The notes under the pieces: generated by a model
Database searches by the model: none
What the model was told of the DNA's origin: nothing
Seen by the model: the letters and a program-made list of their open reading frames with translations, nothing else
Position numbers and translations under genes: made by a program
Shown here: piece by piece, positions 1 to 10,950 of the stretch
Numbering within the stretch: position 1 is the first letter of the stretch
Layout of the letters: every line of letters starts with the position of its first letter
Source: Cryptomeria japonica
Taxonomy: Eukaryota; Streptophyta; Pinopsida; Cupressales; Cupressaceae
Reading direction: 5' to 3'
DNA length: 64,000 bases
Assembly: GCF_030272615.1 (NCBI RefSeq)
Contig: NC_081414.1
Location: forward strand, 305,371,164 to 305,435,163

Positions 1-189
1 AGTTTATTCTAAGGGGGACAAAATAATGATTTGTATTTTTTCTTTGGCATTGTTGTCAAAGGGAGAGAGAAGCATGTGAAAAATGCCTTATCTTGGAAGC
101 TTTGTGTGCATGGTCTTAAGGGGAAATTTTTCCTTTGCATTGATTTTTTTTAACATTCATATGTTGCCATCAATTCCAAAGGGGGAGAT
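1..189 (+). mobile_element. 3' end of the interior of LTR element X
   Basis: This is noncoding sequence just before the LTR that starts at 190. It has the 'cattgttgtcaaagggag' and 'ccatcaattccaaagggggagat' purine-rich motifs also found upstream of the 3' LTRs of elements 1, 2 and M. That makes it the untranslated tail of a related + strand element whose coding part lies off the left edge. No ORF is supported here. Confidence 0.65.
176..189 (+). other. Polypurine tract of element X
   Basis: CCAAAGGGGGAGAT lies directly before the LTR start at 190. The same purine run abuts the 3' LTRs of elements 1 (46509-46522) and 2 (55632-55645) and, on the other strand, M (5769-5783). Polypurine tracts prime plus-strand DNA synthesis in LTR retrotransposons. 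Confidence 0.75.
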
Positions 190-1240
190 TATTGGATATT
201 GTTGCTACTAGGATATGTTGTTGCCATTGATATCAACATATCCCTATGTTTTGGTGTTGCACAGAGTTGTTTTGGTATTCCGGTGTTTGTAGTGAGTTGA
301 TATGGTTAGTTTATATGCTTGGTATGCTGAATCAAATAGAGATACTTCATTCCATATTAATTTCATGATGCTATGTGGTTATTTTATTGAGTTGTGGATT
401 CTTGTATGAAGATTTATTTTTCAGTGTTCAGTGTTGCAGTGTTCTAGTGTTTGATCCGTTGTGCTCCGAAATGTTTATAGTTTGTGTTGAGGATTTGGGA
501 GAGTGTTTGAGATGTTTGTTTGTATCTTCAATTCAGATGGTTCATGATTTGGTGCTCTGTAAGTTATCTTTCTTATCCGAGTTTCTACTATTGAGTGTTC
601 TTGAGTATTAGTGCGTTGACCGATGAAGATTTGATTAAGTGGTATTGGTGCAACTATTGCAGATGATTCTAACATTCTTGTTGGTGTTTCCTAATCATGT
701 CCTATTTGTTTTGGTGTTCTGCATTGATCATTGTGCGTGTTATTGAAGATCTAATTGGTCTGGTGATATTCTTTGTGTTATGCGACATTTTTGGTGGTGT
801 AGCATATTGTGGTTGATCTTGGCGAGATTTATGGTGGTGTTACATGTTCAAGGATTTGATTTGGGTCCATGCTATGTTTTTTATGTTATTGTATTAGTCT
901 GATGGTTGATTTATGTGATGTGTGATGTAATTTTGTAATTAGGTGTTAAGGGTTGAGCTGACCTTCTAGTCAAGGTTGATGATTTATATAAATAGTGTTA
1001 TATTCATGTAATCGAGATATCAATGATGTATGGGTGTTGTGTCTGCATTATCAGAGAGTGGCGTATGTGTGAACAAGAGAAGTTATCTTTTGATGTGAAG
1101 TGCAGAGAAAAGTGTGTTGCAGAGCAGACAATTGTGCTTAATCAGAACTGTCATTAGGCATTTGGAGATGCTATTCTTTCAGTTCATCTAAACTGGATTA
1201 TAGTCCAATTATTATTGTAAGGTAGTGAACCTTCCTTGAG
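190..1240 (+). repeat. 3' LTR of element X, first part
   Basis: The LTR starts TATTGG (probably a mutated TGTTGG) after a polypurine tract and is interrupted at 1240 by the chromovirus. Its remainder is 15155-15471. A TATA-like TATATAAAT is at 985-993. The join can be checked within the window: 'cttcc' at 1231-1235 followed by TTGAG (1236-1240), then CTAAG (15155-15159) and 'gattgtagcc', matches the uninterrupted related LTR at 39846-39870. Net LTR length is about 1.36 kb. Nothing in it codes convincingly for protein. Confidence 0.7.
985..993 (+). promoter_or_regulatory. Candidate TATA box in LTR X
   Basis: TATATAAAT occurs within the LTR on the strand that agrees with the element's polypurine tract. 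The transcription start cannot be seen. Confidence 0.35.
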
Positions 1241-2873
1241 TGATAGGGAGGATCCTATATTGCTTGAGTCATCTTGAATCACTCTAAGGCTTTCTTCCTA
1301 GCCTAACCTGGGAATACTCCTCTCAATATTCCCCTAATCCACTCTAGGTCCTCACTACCGAGGTTTGATACTCTGCTCTATGTGAATTCACTTTTGTAAA
1401 TCCACCAACTCACTAATCCACCAAATCTCACTAGCCACCTTGCAGGGTTTTCTCTACTGTGGATTATACCTACAACTTCTTCTAATATGTTTTCCTCCTC
1501 ATGCTTGGATCTTCTCTCCCTTTGATCCCATCTTCCTCTGGTTTGAGGATAACACCCTAGACTCCAGTCTACCCTGCAAGTGATTCCTCTTGGTCACTGA
1601 TACCTAGTCGGGCTATCATCAAGCTCACCTACGGCTAGTCTGCTGAAACGACCGACGCAATTCCTTGGTCTGCTACACATAGAACTCTATTATACATGGC
1701 CAACTCTTCTTGAAAACCTCCAATGATCATGTGGATCCCACTATGGAATCAAGACAGAGCCATATTATAACTACTTGTCACCAACAGAAAACAAAAAATA
1801 GAACAACAACTTATTTACAGAGCCAAGCTTGGCACGACTTCAAAATTGGAACTCACAAAACATAGAAAAGTAACATCTGCTCTATCACACTGGAATTTAA
1901 AGATTTAAGCCATTATTTATAGTTTTCAAATGAAAATTAAACTCTAAGAAAGAAACTAGAAAATGATCTTCAAATTGTTCTTCAAAAGATGTTCTTTGTT
2001 CCACCTATCCAACTTTTTTATAGAATACCCATTGGGTCTTTTATAGCCTCTATGACATGTCATGAATCATCCCTAACCGACGAGATTGAACTCGACACAA
2101 TCAGTTTCTGACTGTAATTGTCTTTTTATTTTTATCGGGTCATTGGGTTAGCACCGAAACACTTACACCGACGTCCAATGGCAGTTTACAACTCACTTGC
2201 TTTTCTATCAGGTAATCGGAGTAGCCTCAAAACACTTACTGTGATGTTCGATGACATTTTACACTTTGCACACTTCCACATTGGTTTCCATCGGGTCATC
2301 GGAGTAGCATCAAAACACTCTTACCAATGGTCGATGGTGCGCTCCCAATAGAATGCTTCCTTGTTGGGTTATCGGTGTAGCCCCAAACATGTTTTGCCGA
2401 TGGCCGATGATTTGCTCCAAACCGCATGCTTTCCCATTGGGTTATCGGGTGGCACAAAAAATAGTCTTGCCAATACCCGATAGCTCCACTTTGACTCGCT
2501 CTACTTGCTGACTTCTCACTGGGTCCCACTATGGTCGCCAAGTCATGGGAGATTAACCTCGTGCAAATTGCCATAGCGGTATAGAGACTGACATTGATCA
2601 TCCCGAACTTGCTCACCTGTTAGCTAGCAGTTTCATTGGGTTATTGAGGTACGTGGAAAACACTCCAACCGATATCTGATGGTTCCACTTTGACTTGCTC
2701 CAAGCACTGGAAACTCCATCGGGGTAAGTCTTGTCGAAAAAAAACTTTCAGAAAGAAGATACAAATGCACCCCAAGCTACAAACATACAACCTAATGGAC
2801 TAGAACCAGTCCTTATGCCAAAATTGCTAAAATTGAAAAGGGTATTTGCTCACCCTTAGGTGCTCCTGCACCA
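1241..2873 (-). repeat. Chromovirus 3' LTR
   Basis: This 1,633 bp LTR aligns along its length with 13520-15154. On the minus strand it starts TGGTGCAGGAGC and ends CCTCCCTATCA. The two copies differ at many positions, including several CG to TG/CA changes, so the insertion is not recent. The purine-rich GTGTGGGGAGTA next to it (plus 2874-2885) is the likely polypurine tract. Confidence 0.9.
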
Positions 2874-2879
2874 TACTCC

Positions 2880-3491
2880 CCACACAAAAAATAAAGTCCC
2901 CCTTGGGGGTGGCAAGGTAACATCAATGCCCAATATTTTGAAATCGGATTCCGCAACCCAAGTGGCTTCAACTTTAGGTAAGTTGCACCACTTGATTAAG
3001 TGTTCCATATACAAGCCATGCCTCATTTTCTTCTTCACCCTAAAATCTAAAATCTATTCCACCTGTGGTTTAGAAATGAGTGGTACTGGAATATCACTGA
3101 GAGTAGTTTCCCCTTCTGGATTATTTCCATCTGTCACTACTACGGGACCTTTAAACTAAATCAAGTCTTTGACATTAAACACAAGGGACTATGCCAAATT
3201 CTCAGGTAAGTCCACCTTATAGGCATTTGAGCCATAATTAGCCAAAATTTTGCAAGGAACTATTCTCCTCATCTGAAGCTTACAAGTGACTCCCCTCTGC
3301 AATCTTGCCTTGTTCAAATGTACCATAACCATGTATCCAATTGCAAATTGAATGTCCTTTCTTCCCTCATCCGCTTTAGCCTTAATCCTCTGCGTAGCGT
3401 CATTTAATGTTTTATGCACTTTCTCATGCACCTCTTTCATAGACTGAGTGAAATCATCTGCATGTCCACTTCTTCCTTCCAGGTTTCCCAA
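2880..3491 (-). pseudogene. Chromovirus integrase C-terminus and chromodomain
   Basis: Two open stretches separated by stops continue the integrase. The first (3491-3189) has the basic region seen after the integrase core, ending near 'YKVDLPENLA'. The second (about 3038-2880) contains 'HLIKWCNLPKVEATW', matching the chromodomain signature (hydrophobic-LIKW...ATWE). In chromoviruses this domain follows integrase and is thought to steer insertion to particular chromatin. The gypsy assignment is firm; the lineage (Tekay, CRM and so on) cannot be given by eye. Confidence 0.8.
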
Positions 3492-4357
3492 ATCTCAAAG
3501 TTCACAAACACCATGTGGGTGGAGTCCATAAACAGTCTCAAAAGGACTCTTACCTGTAATTCTGTTGACACTGTCATTATATGCAAATTCTGCCAGCACT
3601 TGATCCCACATGTGTCCATACTCTTTCGTCAGACACCTCAGAAGATTACCCAATACTCGGTTAATGACCTCAGTTTGACCATCTATCTGCGGATGGTACG
3701 CAAAACCAAAAGAAAGGTTAGTTCCTAGTCTTGTCCATAGAGTTTTCCAAAAGTGTCCCATAAACTTCACATCCCTATTTGAAACTATACTGAGAGGCAA
3801 CCCATGAATTCTTACCATCTCTTTCAAAAATAAATGTGCAATGTAACTATCATCATGCATAGTCTTGCATGGAACAAAATGACTCATTTTACTAAACCGG
3901 TGAACAATGACAAAAATACTATCCAGGCTAGTCTTGTTGTTTGGCAAACCCACACTAAAATCCATGCTAATGCACTCCCACAGTCTTTTGGGAATTGGTA
4001 AAGGTTGGTATAGTCCAGCATTGAACTAGTACCCTTGGCTTTCTGACACACAATACACTGCTCAACATACTTCCTGATATCTTTATGCATTTTTGGCCAA
4101 TAATAAAATCTTTGCACCAACTCAAGTGTTTTATTCAGAACAAAATATCCACTAAGACTTCCATTATGTTTTTCCTGTTTGAGATTTTCCCTCATAGATC
4201 CTCTTGGCACACATAACTGACATCCCTTAAACAAAAGACCACTTTGCAATGTGTAATTTGCATATTGGATATTGTAATGATTATTAAACTCACTGCATAC
4301 CTTGTATACCTCAGAGAAGTCTTGATCTTCCCTGTAAAGCTCCTTGAAACTCTCCAC
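3492..4357 (-). pseudogene. Chromovirus integrase core
   Basis: Read on the minus strand this begins with the zinc-binding region: 'FYYWPKMHKDIRKYVEQC' followed by 'IVCQKAKG' gives the two cysteines, but a conserved histidine appears changed in 'HNGSLSGYF'. The catalytic core follows in a second frame: 'MDFSVGLP' (first D), 'IVSNRDVKFMGHFW' (second D) and 'YHPQIDGQTEVINR' (E). All three acidic residues of the DDE triad are visible. A frameshift near 3884-3965 joins two overlapping frames. In life it would insert the cDNA; here it is broken. Confidence 0.88.
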
Positions 4358-4373
4358 ACCTATGCTCTACAAA

Positions 4374-4984
4374 GTCACTTCTTGGACAGTGAGAAGTTTT
4401 CTACTTAAGGCATCTACTACCTTGTTCAGCTGTCCCTTTTTGTGCTTGATAGTGAAAGTGTATGCCTGCAGGTATTCTATCTATTTGATGTGTCTATTGC
4501 TCAACTTTTCTTGAGAAGTGATAAAACTCAACGCTTGGTTATCTGTGAACACTACAAATTCTTTGGGAAAAAGATAATGCCTCCACTTCCTAAGAGCTTT
4601 CACTAAGGCATAAAATTTTAAGTCATAGGATGAGTACCTCTTCTTGGCGTCATTCGATTTCTCACTATATAATGCTACTGGTCTTCCCTCTTGGTTCAAA
4701 AAAGCTCCTACTGCTATATGACTAACATCACATTCTAAGGTAAACAACTTATCAAAACTTGGTAAAACTAGGATGGGTTGGGTAGCTATCACCTTTTTTA
4801 GCAACTCAAACCCCTGGTTGGCATCTTTAGTCCACCTAAACTTAGTTTTCAACCCACCCTTAATTGTATCAAGAATAGGAGCACAAATTTCACTAAAACC
4901 TTGAATGAACTTCCTATAAAATTGGGCAAGGCCATGAAAACTTCTTACCTCAGTAGCAGTTTTTGGTGTAGGCCAACTCTGTAT
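4374..4984 (-). pseudogene. Chromovirus RNase H, with the end of RT
   Basis: This is the part of pol downstream of the M insertion. It starts '[19 protein letters not shown]' (RT connection), passes 'FRWTKDANQGFELLK', then has RNase H motifs 'LECDVSHIAVGAFL', 'VALYSEKSNDAKKRYSSYD' and 'VVFTDNQAL'. It ends with the typical 'HKKGQLNKVVDALSR' near 4400. One TAG interrupts the end of the domain. M was inserted just before 'IQSWPTP'. Confidence 0.88.
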
Positions 4985-5768
4985 TGTTAGGGATCCCACA
5001 GATACTAAGAGGGGGGGTGAATCAGTGGCTAACTGGTATTTTGAATTTTTTAACTTAAAACATGCAGCACATAATATAACAATGTACCAGTATGTAAGAA
5101 ATAATGCAATAAACAGAATCAAGAACATCCACATGAAAAGCACACCATAACACAAGATTTTAACAAGGAAACTCGGTGTGGGAAAAACCTCGGTGGGATT
5201 TTTGACCCACAATATTCACTCACTGGCCAATAAGAGAATATTACTTACAATAGGGGCCTACACATGCAGGAAGGCCAACTGCCTAGAGCTCACTACTTAA
5301 TGGGAAGTCAAACTAACTTACAATAAGGATTATACAAATCCAATAACTTGTACTGCTTTACAATAGCATCTTCAATGCTAGATTCAGTACCGGTTCCTGC
5401 TCTATTCTTTACATATACCCCTTGACCTATATTTTGCACATTAGGTTTGCCTAATATTTTCTTTTTTTTTTACATCCCTTTCTCAAATGTCTACAATGAT
5501 CTCCTTTATATATAAGAGTCATTTTACAATTTGCAAAGTTGGATTACAATAATAAACAAAATATTCTATAACAAAAATCCTGTCGGCCTCTGTGCCGGTA
5601 TACTTCCTTTCTCCTATGCCGGTGCTGGTGTCCTGAGTGCCAGTGTAGAGTGTGATCTGCTGATGCCGGTATAATGCCTTTGCCGGTGCCATAAGACTGA
5701 AAGGTTGCCATCAATGACAAAACCTTCAATCACATACAATGTCTCATTAGAGTGTGCATATGCCAACA
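4985..5768 (-). repeat. 3' LTR of element M
   Basis: This 784 bp LTR starts TGTTGGCATATG and ends with a run of C, TCTTAGTATCTGTGGGATC and CCTAACA on the minus strand. Its end half matches 10787-10950, and the whole is related to the solo LTR at 21702-22502. It contains several CCGGT/ACCGGC words and a TATATATAAAG near 5505-5515. The LTR end, with a C-rich tract before CTCAGT, is typical of plant Ty1/copia LTRs. Confidence 0.88.
5505..5515 (-). promoter_or_regulatory. Candidate TATA box in the M LTR
   Basis: Minus strand reads TTATATATAAA. It lies about 255 bp into the LTR, a plausible promoter position, and the solo LTR at 21702 has TATATAT at the equivalent place. Confidence 0.45.
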
Positions 5769-5783
5769 ATCTCCCCCTTTGGC
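5769..5783 (-). other. Polypurine tract of element M
   Basis: Minus strand GCCAAAGGGGGAGAT directly precedes the LTR's TGTTGG. The 13-base GTTGCCATCAATG just upstream (plus 5783-5795) is perfectly complementary to a site in the LTR (plus 5704-5716). Confidence 0.85.
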
Positions 5784-5987
5784 ATTGATGGCAACACTCA
5801 TGAGAAATTTCAAAAAAGTGTTCAAAAGTGTGCAGTCCAAAAAAAATGTTACCAAAAATGTGAGAGCTCCCCCTGAGCATATGATTCCCGTGTTTTGAAC
5901 TTTCTCATCCCACTACTCCCCCTTTGGCATCAATGAAAAAGGTTATTAAGATGTCAGTAGAGTTTGTAGTTTCTACTATCCATAAAC

Positions 5988-8900
5988 TCAACCTTGTAGC
6001 TGGGTAGTTATAATCTGGAAAAGATCTCCCAAAATCAAGTTTATACTTTCCATAAACTTCTTACTATCCTTTATTGACGTCTCAGTTCTCTTTACTGTAC
6101 CGGTGAGATGCTGCAAATGCTCTGCCGGTGTTTTGCTTCCTTGTATTAATGCCTCAAAAATTTCCTTCTATAGAGATGCTAGATAGTCCAATCTTGGACT
6201 TAGTTTAGATCTCAAATGTTTTGCCTTATTTATTAATCTTTCTTTCTCCCTTTCCAATTTGAGTAGTTCTTCCTCAAAATTTGTTATCTTCTCTTCAAAA
6301 ACTGATAGTGTATCAGGTGAGTTGACAAAATTATCTGCAAGTTTATTGATCTCATCCTGTACCTTGCTCATTTTCTTGTCAATATCTACAGTCAAAAAGT
6401 TTGTTTTACAGGTATCTTTGTATAAATTTTTGTACTCTTTCAACAAACTACATAATTCTGATAGAAGTGTGTCAAAATCTCTATTACAGTTCTTTATTTG
6501 TTCATCAAAGAATTTCTATTTTTCAATTTCTATCTTATCCTTTGCTGAATCTTCCTTTATTTTCTCAATGTTCTCTAAGATATATTTACACAGTGTGTCC
6601 AATTGTCCTAAAGAATCTTTGTTATCTATATTACAGTTAGGTGCAATTACCTTCAAAATTGGTATGGTATCATCAATTGCTTTGTAAGCTTGTGAGCTGT
6701 AGTCGGTTATTTTCTTGATAGAATCTAGTAATACCTCAGTCACATTTGTTGATTTGTATGCTGATGATGATCCAACAATCTGAGTACCGGTGGAAGTTAC
6801 CAAGCTTGTATTGACCTCTGGTAGGTCAGTTTGTGTCTGCATTTCTTTAAGCACTGGTTTTCCTCCTTCACTGGTTGCCAGTGGCACTATTTCCTTATGT
6901 ACCTATTCTGGTTGTTGTTGTTGTTCTAGAGCCTTTTGCTCTGTTTGTGTCTCTTTAGGTTTCATTTCCTCAGTCTCTACCTTTTTCTCTTTATCATCTG
7001 CCGGTTTATCAGTTTCCCCTGCTACCAGAGGCTCACTAGCATATCTGACTTTTCAGTTGTATCTTTGTCTACTACTATGTTGATCTTCTAAGTATCAACA
7101 TCCACAGTATATAGGACTTCAGAATTAGGATTATTATCCTCTACATCCATACTTTCGACTACCGGCTGATCTTCAGTAGTTGTTGTTTTCACCGGTGGAG
7201 TATTTAAAGAAGGTGGGGGTAAGTTGTCTCTAACCTTGATACTTGGTGGTCCACCGACTTTACCTTTCCCCTTGTCTCTATCTTTTTCTGATATACCTCT
7301 ATGGGTTTAGGGTTCCTGTACTCTTCTTGTTTTTCTTTCTCAACCAGGAATATATCCCATCCATCTTCTATTTCCTTTGTCACTTCATTAACTCTTCCTG
7401 CCATTAGTGAAATATGCCGGTGTGCAGTAGAGAATACTGACCGGTTTGCTTGAGCAATTAAATCATCAATTTCCTTTGGAGAGTACCAGATATACAACAA
7501 GTAGCTTCTCAATTTTTATTTTCTTATCCAATTCTATTAGTGCTTGTCTTCTTTCCTCAAGTCTTTTGAATAATTCATTAGGAATTTCATTTACTACTTC
7601 CATAAAAAATTTCTTGTATATGTCCATATGTAGTATAACACTGTTCTTAGCTTGCTCTTTTTCATCAGCTGTTAGAGTGTCATATATTTTCTCTATGTTC
7701 TTCAGTTTACCTTCCTCTGCGATTTCATTTAGCAGTATATCAAGAGGGGCCAAATCTTTGTTTGTCCTTTTCTTCTTCTTGGGTGTCAGTTTCTTCTTTG
7801 GTGTGGTCTTTCTAACCGGAGATCTCACTGCTTGTTGCTTTTGCCTTGTCCTCCTAGGTGAAGGTGTGGTTGTCGGTGAGGGATCTCTTTTCCTTACAAC
7901 TCTTTTAAAATTTGTAGGCATGTCACTTCCTGAAGAAGTACCTACCGGTGATAGGTGAGTTTTAGGCTATGGAGCTACTAATGCATCCTCTGTTATGCCG
8001 GTTTTCTTCAATACATCTTCCTTAATGGCTTTTTCTTGTCTGGACCCTTTCCTTACAACTGCCTCAACCTTTTTCACTGTTTTCTTTGATTGAATTTGGC
8101 TTTCTATAGTTTCAGCACTAGCAAATATTTCTTCTTTTGGTTCTCTGGGGGCTTCCAGAAGTGCTTTAGCATATGTTTCAACTATGTGATCATCTGTTTC
8201 ATATCCCATCTCGGTTACCCAGATTGTCCTTGGGATGACCGCTTCCATCCATATTTCATCTTTCTTGATGAAAAAGCATATATCATCTTTGTATTTGTCT
8301 ACAATCTTCTAAGATAACCTTACTCTTTTCTTCATTTTGATCTTTACTACTTGGAAAAAGTCATTAATATTGTTTTCCTTGTTCTCACCCATGTTATTGA
8401 ATAGTTTAGTCAATTGTTTTCCTACCGGTATGTCATATCCAAGTTCTTTGTAACCTATACCGGGAACCTATTTTGTTATGTGTAGCATTAGACATACTAA
8501 GAGATTTCCAAATCTAAAATTTTCTTTCTTGTCCTTCTTGATCTTTCCAAGGTTGTCAATTAACTCATCCTTTAGCCATTCACATATGTCAATTTTTGCA
8601 TTATCTGTTACCATATCATAAGCACTCTTAATGCATAAACTTGAAACTGAATTAAGTCTATTAGCATGAGTAGCTTTATACCCTAATATCATGCTGATGA
8701 ATCTCACATTGATATCTTTTACATTATTAACCCTTAGAGACCTCTTGTCAAATGTTGCACCAGTTAGGTTTATAACTAGGTCATTGGAAACCTTCTTGGT
8801 TTTATCTGGCCTTTTACCAGTGGTCGGTAACCCTATGACAGCTTTCACAGCTTCCTTGGTGATCTTATGGATTGCATCTAACCAAAAAAATTCTCCATGT

Positions 8901-9256
8901 ACCCTACTTAAAACTATCCTAATAACATCCTTTGGAAATTCAGGAATGCTAAGGATTTCTGTAAATCCTAGGGTCTCAAAGATTTTGTGTTCATCCTTTA
9001 CATTGCTGGTATTATCACATATCATGGTTTTATACATGGTTTTGATTTCCTCATCTCCTAACTCTTCAATGTTACAGTGGATGTACATTCGAGGGTCTTC
9101 AGCATAAACAACTCCCTTAGGAATTTGAGAAAAAGCACCTAAGCTATCATCCTTCTTTTCTATCTTGGGAACTAACTGAAATATGGGCCTAGGTCTTCTT
9201 ATTACTTCAACAATAGTAGGGCTCGCTATGTATTCAATTGTAGAGGTGGATGCCAT
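5988..9256 (-). pseudogene. Element M ORF2: transposon/mobile-domain-like protein
   Basis: The ATG at 9256 opens 262 uninterrupted codons ('MASTSTIEYIASP...'). Visible motifs include 'RIVLSRVHGEFFWLDAIHK' (about 113-131), 'EAVKAVIGLPTTG' (135-147) and 'NRLNSVSS' (199-206), a pattern I associate with the putative plant transposon/mobile-domain proteins. After a TAG at 8468 the same protein continues through 'DICFFIKKDEIWMEAVIPR' and 'EMGYETDDHIVETYAKALL', a strongly basic stretch near 7840-7770 ('KKKLTPKKKKRTNK') and long charged helical segments near 6850-6170. There are about six stops and at least one frameshift (7466-7512). No catalytic motif of gag-pol is present. Function unknown; nuclear location is only suggested by the basic stretch. 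Confidence 0.65.
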
Positions 9257-9596
9257 GATTAAATACCTTTTATTGCCTTGGATGGATGATTGCTTGGAGT
9301 GTGCTTTCTTCTTGCTCGAAATGCCTTAGCTCAGAGTCTTCGCGCTCTCTGAAAATTTGAAATCTCGGTGAAATGAAATGGAGCCAAAACCTTAACTTTA
9401 TAGTGTCTTTTCACCATCTACCACATTAATTTCATGTCGGTTAAGTATTCACTTAACATTGTTTGTGGGTAATAAATAATTTTTAACTTCTTATTTCTAA
9501 CCGAGGGAATAATAGCACATTTATCAATAGATTGCCAAACCCTCAAGGAAATTTTCTTCAATTGGATGAAGAACTTCCTGCCGGTGGAGCACTACT
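9257..9596 (-). other. Spacer between M ORF1 and ORF2
   Basis: About 340 bp of noncoding leader separates the two ORFs. I see no ORF, splice signal or repeat that can be supported. Elements 1 and 2 have a comparable spacer of about 450 bp. Confidence 0.6.
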
Positions 9597-10715
9597 CTAT
9601 CCTTCCGATGAAGCATCACTCTGTCTTGCTAGTGAAGCATTGGTTTGTTCTACCAGTGGAGGAGTATTCCCAATATTTAGATCAACTTTCCTAATCCATT
9701 GTTTTGAGAATTCTTGCTTAACCTCTTCAACTTTTTCTTTACCTTTCAAGCTAGAACTTTTGTTGTCTATTGGTGTTCCTTTACTTCTACAAAATTTAGC
9801 AATATGCCCAATCTTGTTACATGCATAACAAGTTACATTATTTTTCTGAATAGCTTTCCCATAACATATGCCTGTTTGTGTTCTGCATTGATTAGATAAA
9901 TGTCCAAATCTTCCACAAACATAACATCTCACATTCATTCTGTAGTTTTCAGAGTTGTGACCAACTTTGTTGCATTTAGAACATTGACCAGTGGGTGTGT
10001 TGATATTCTGATAATTTCTAGATCTACATTCATTTTCTCTATGACCATACTTATTACAATTAAAGCATTTTCCATTGAATTTATAAGCATTAGGTTGTCT
10101 TATCCGTTTGTTGTGATCCTGAGTATTTGCAGTACCGGAGCTTTCACCAACTTCAAAGCCAATTCTAGAAGTGTCACCTTTAGGTTTTTGATTCTTCAAC
10201 AAGGTGCCAACTTCTTCTGAGCTTTTCTTGAAATTTTCTTTGTGTTGATTTGCAGTTTCCAGTTCTCTTTCCAAGATTTCTTTTTGTCTCATCAGTTCAT
10301 TTGAGTCATTCTGAGTATGCATCAGATCTGTCTTTAACATGTCATTTTCATAGCTAAGTCTTGTATTCTCATTTGCTACATCACTTAGTCTTCTGGTTAA
10401 TTCTTCTTCATTCTTCTTCCTATCCTCAATCTCTTTGCAAAATCTCATAGTCATATCCCGCATTTCATTTTTTGTTGTCATGATCTCTTGTTTCAACTTG
10501 CTTATCATATCATTAAGTGATTCCTTTTCATCATTCTCATTGTGCAATTTTTCATAAAGTTCTCTTCTCTTATTTCTTGCAACAGTTAAATTTTCTTGAA
10601 GTGCCTGAATGATATCCTGAGCTACTCTTAAATCATCTTCTAGTTTGATATTTTTCAATTTCTCTGCATCATAGTCTGTAAGAGCTCCTTCAAGTTGCTT
10701 CATCAGATTTTCCAT
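9597..10715 (-). CDS. Element M ORF1: gag-like coiled coil with CCHC knuckles
   Basis: An intact ORF of 372 codons from the ATG at 10715 ('MENLMKQLEG'), 53 bp after the primer site; a longer reading from a TTG at 10742 is less likely. Residues 1 to about 175 are heptad-rich and charged, a long coiled coil. Near 185-195 'DTSRIGFEVGESSG' resembles the linker before zinc knuckles in SIRE-type copia Gag. Four knuckles follow at about 217-230 (CFNCNKYGHRENEC), 245-258 (last Cys changed to Tyr), 264-277 (CYVCGRFGHLSNQC) and 296-309 (CYACNKIGHIAKFC). The UBN2-type N-terminal domain of full Gag is absent. Likely role: RNA binding and particle assembly. It is the least damaged gene in the window. Confidence 0.82.
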   Translation of the reverse strand: MENLMKQLEGALTDYDAEKLKNIKLEDDLRVAQDIIQALQENLTVARNKRRELYEKLHNENDEKESLNDMISKLKQEIMTTKNEMRDMTMRFCKEIEDRKKNEEELTRRLSDVANENTRLSYENDMLKTDLMHTQNDSNELMRQKEILERELETANQHKENFKKSSEEVGTLLKNQKPKGDTSRIGFEVGESSGTANTQDHNKRIRQPNAYKFNGKCFNCNKYGHRENECRSRNYQNINTPTGQCSKCNKVGHNSENYRMNVRCYVCGRFGHLSNQCRTQTGICYGKAIQKNNVTCYACNKIGHIAKFCRSKGTPIDNKSSSLKGKEKVEEVKQEFSKQWIRKVDLNIGNTPPLVEQTNASLARQSDASSEG

Positions 10716-10767
10716 TTTTACCGGTGTCAAGATCTTCCTCAAGCTGTTAGGCTTCTAAAAATAGAGG

Positions 10768-10786
10768 ACCAAGCTCTGATACCAAT
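10768..10786 (-). other. Primer binding site of element M
   Basis: Minus strand ATTGGTATCAGAGCTTGGT starts right after the LTR's terminal ACA. TGGTATCAGAGC is the usual complement of the 3' end of plant initiator methionine tRNA. Confidence 0.85.
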
Positions 10787-10950
10787 TGTTAGGGGTCCCA
10801 CAGATACTGAGAGGGGGGGGTGAATCAGTATCTAACCGGTATTTTGAATTTCTTAACTTAAAACATGCAACACATAATATAACAATGTACCGGTATGCAA
10901 GAAATAATGCAATAAATAGAATCAAGAACATCCACATGAAAAGCGTACCA
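10787..10950 (-). repeat. Truncated 5' LTR of element M
   Basis: Only the last 164 bp of the LTR remain; they match 4985-5149. The first 620 bp or so are missing, and the break at 10950/10951 joins chromovirus pol sequence. Confidence 0.88.

Larger units (their letters stand above)
4985..10950 (-). mobile_element. Non-autonomous LTR retrotransposon M
   Basis: On the minus strand: truncated 5' LTR (10950-10787), tRNA-Met-type primer site, ORF1 (gag-like, 10715-9597), ORF2 (9256-5988), polypurine tract and full 3' LTR (5768-4985). No protease, integrase or reverse transcriptase motif lies between the LTRs, so it must have been mobilised by another element's enzymes. The left flank is TGTAT (4980-4984); the matching target copy is lost on the right because the 5' LTR is cut and joined to chromovirus pol at 10950/10951. 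M shares leader sequence and both ORFs with Z and the same plan with elements 1 and 2. Confidence 0.85.

Noticed and set aside
375-611. Short ORFs in LTR X and in other LTRs (for example 18014-18400, 22254-22553, 40754-41038)
   Set aside because: They lie in LTR DNA, show no protein motif and are repeated at DNA level, not protein level. 40754-41038 is largely a translated minisatellite.
4481-5212. 243-codon minus ORF starting in the M LTR and running into RNase H
   Set aside because: The first ~75 codons are LTR sequence read by chance into chromovirus pol; only the part below 4985 is coding.
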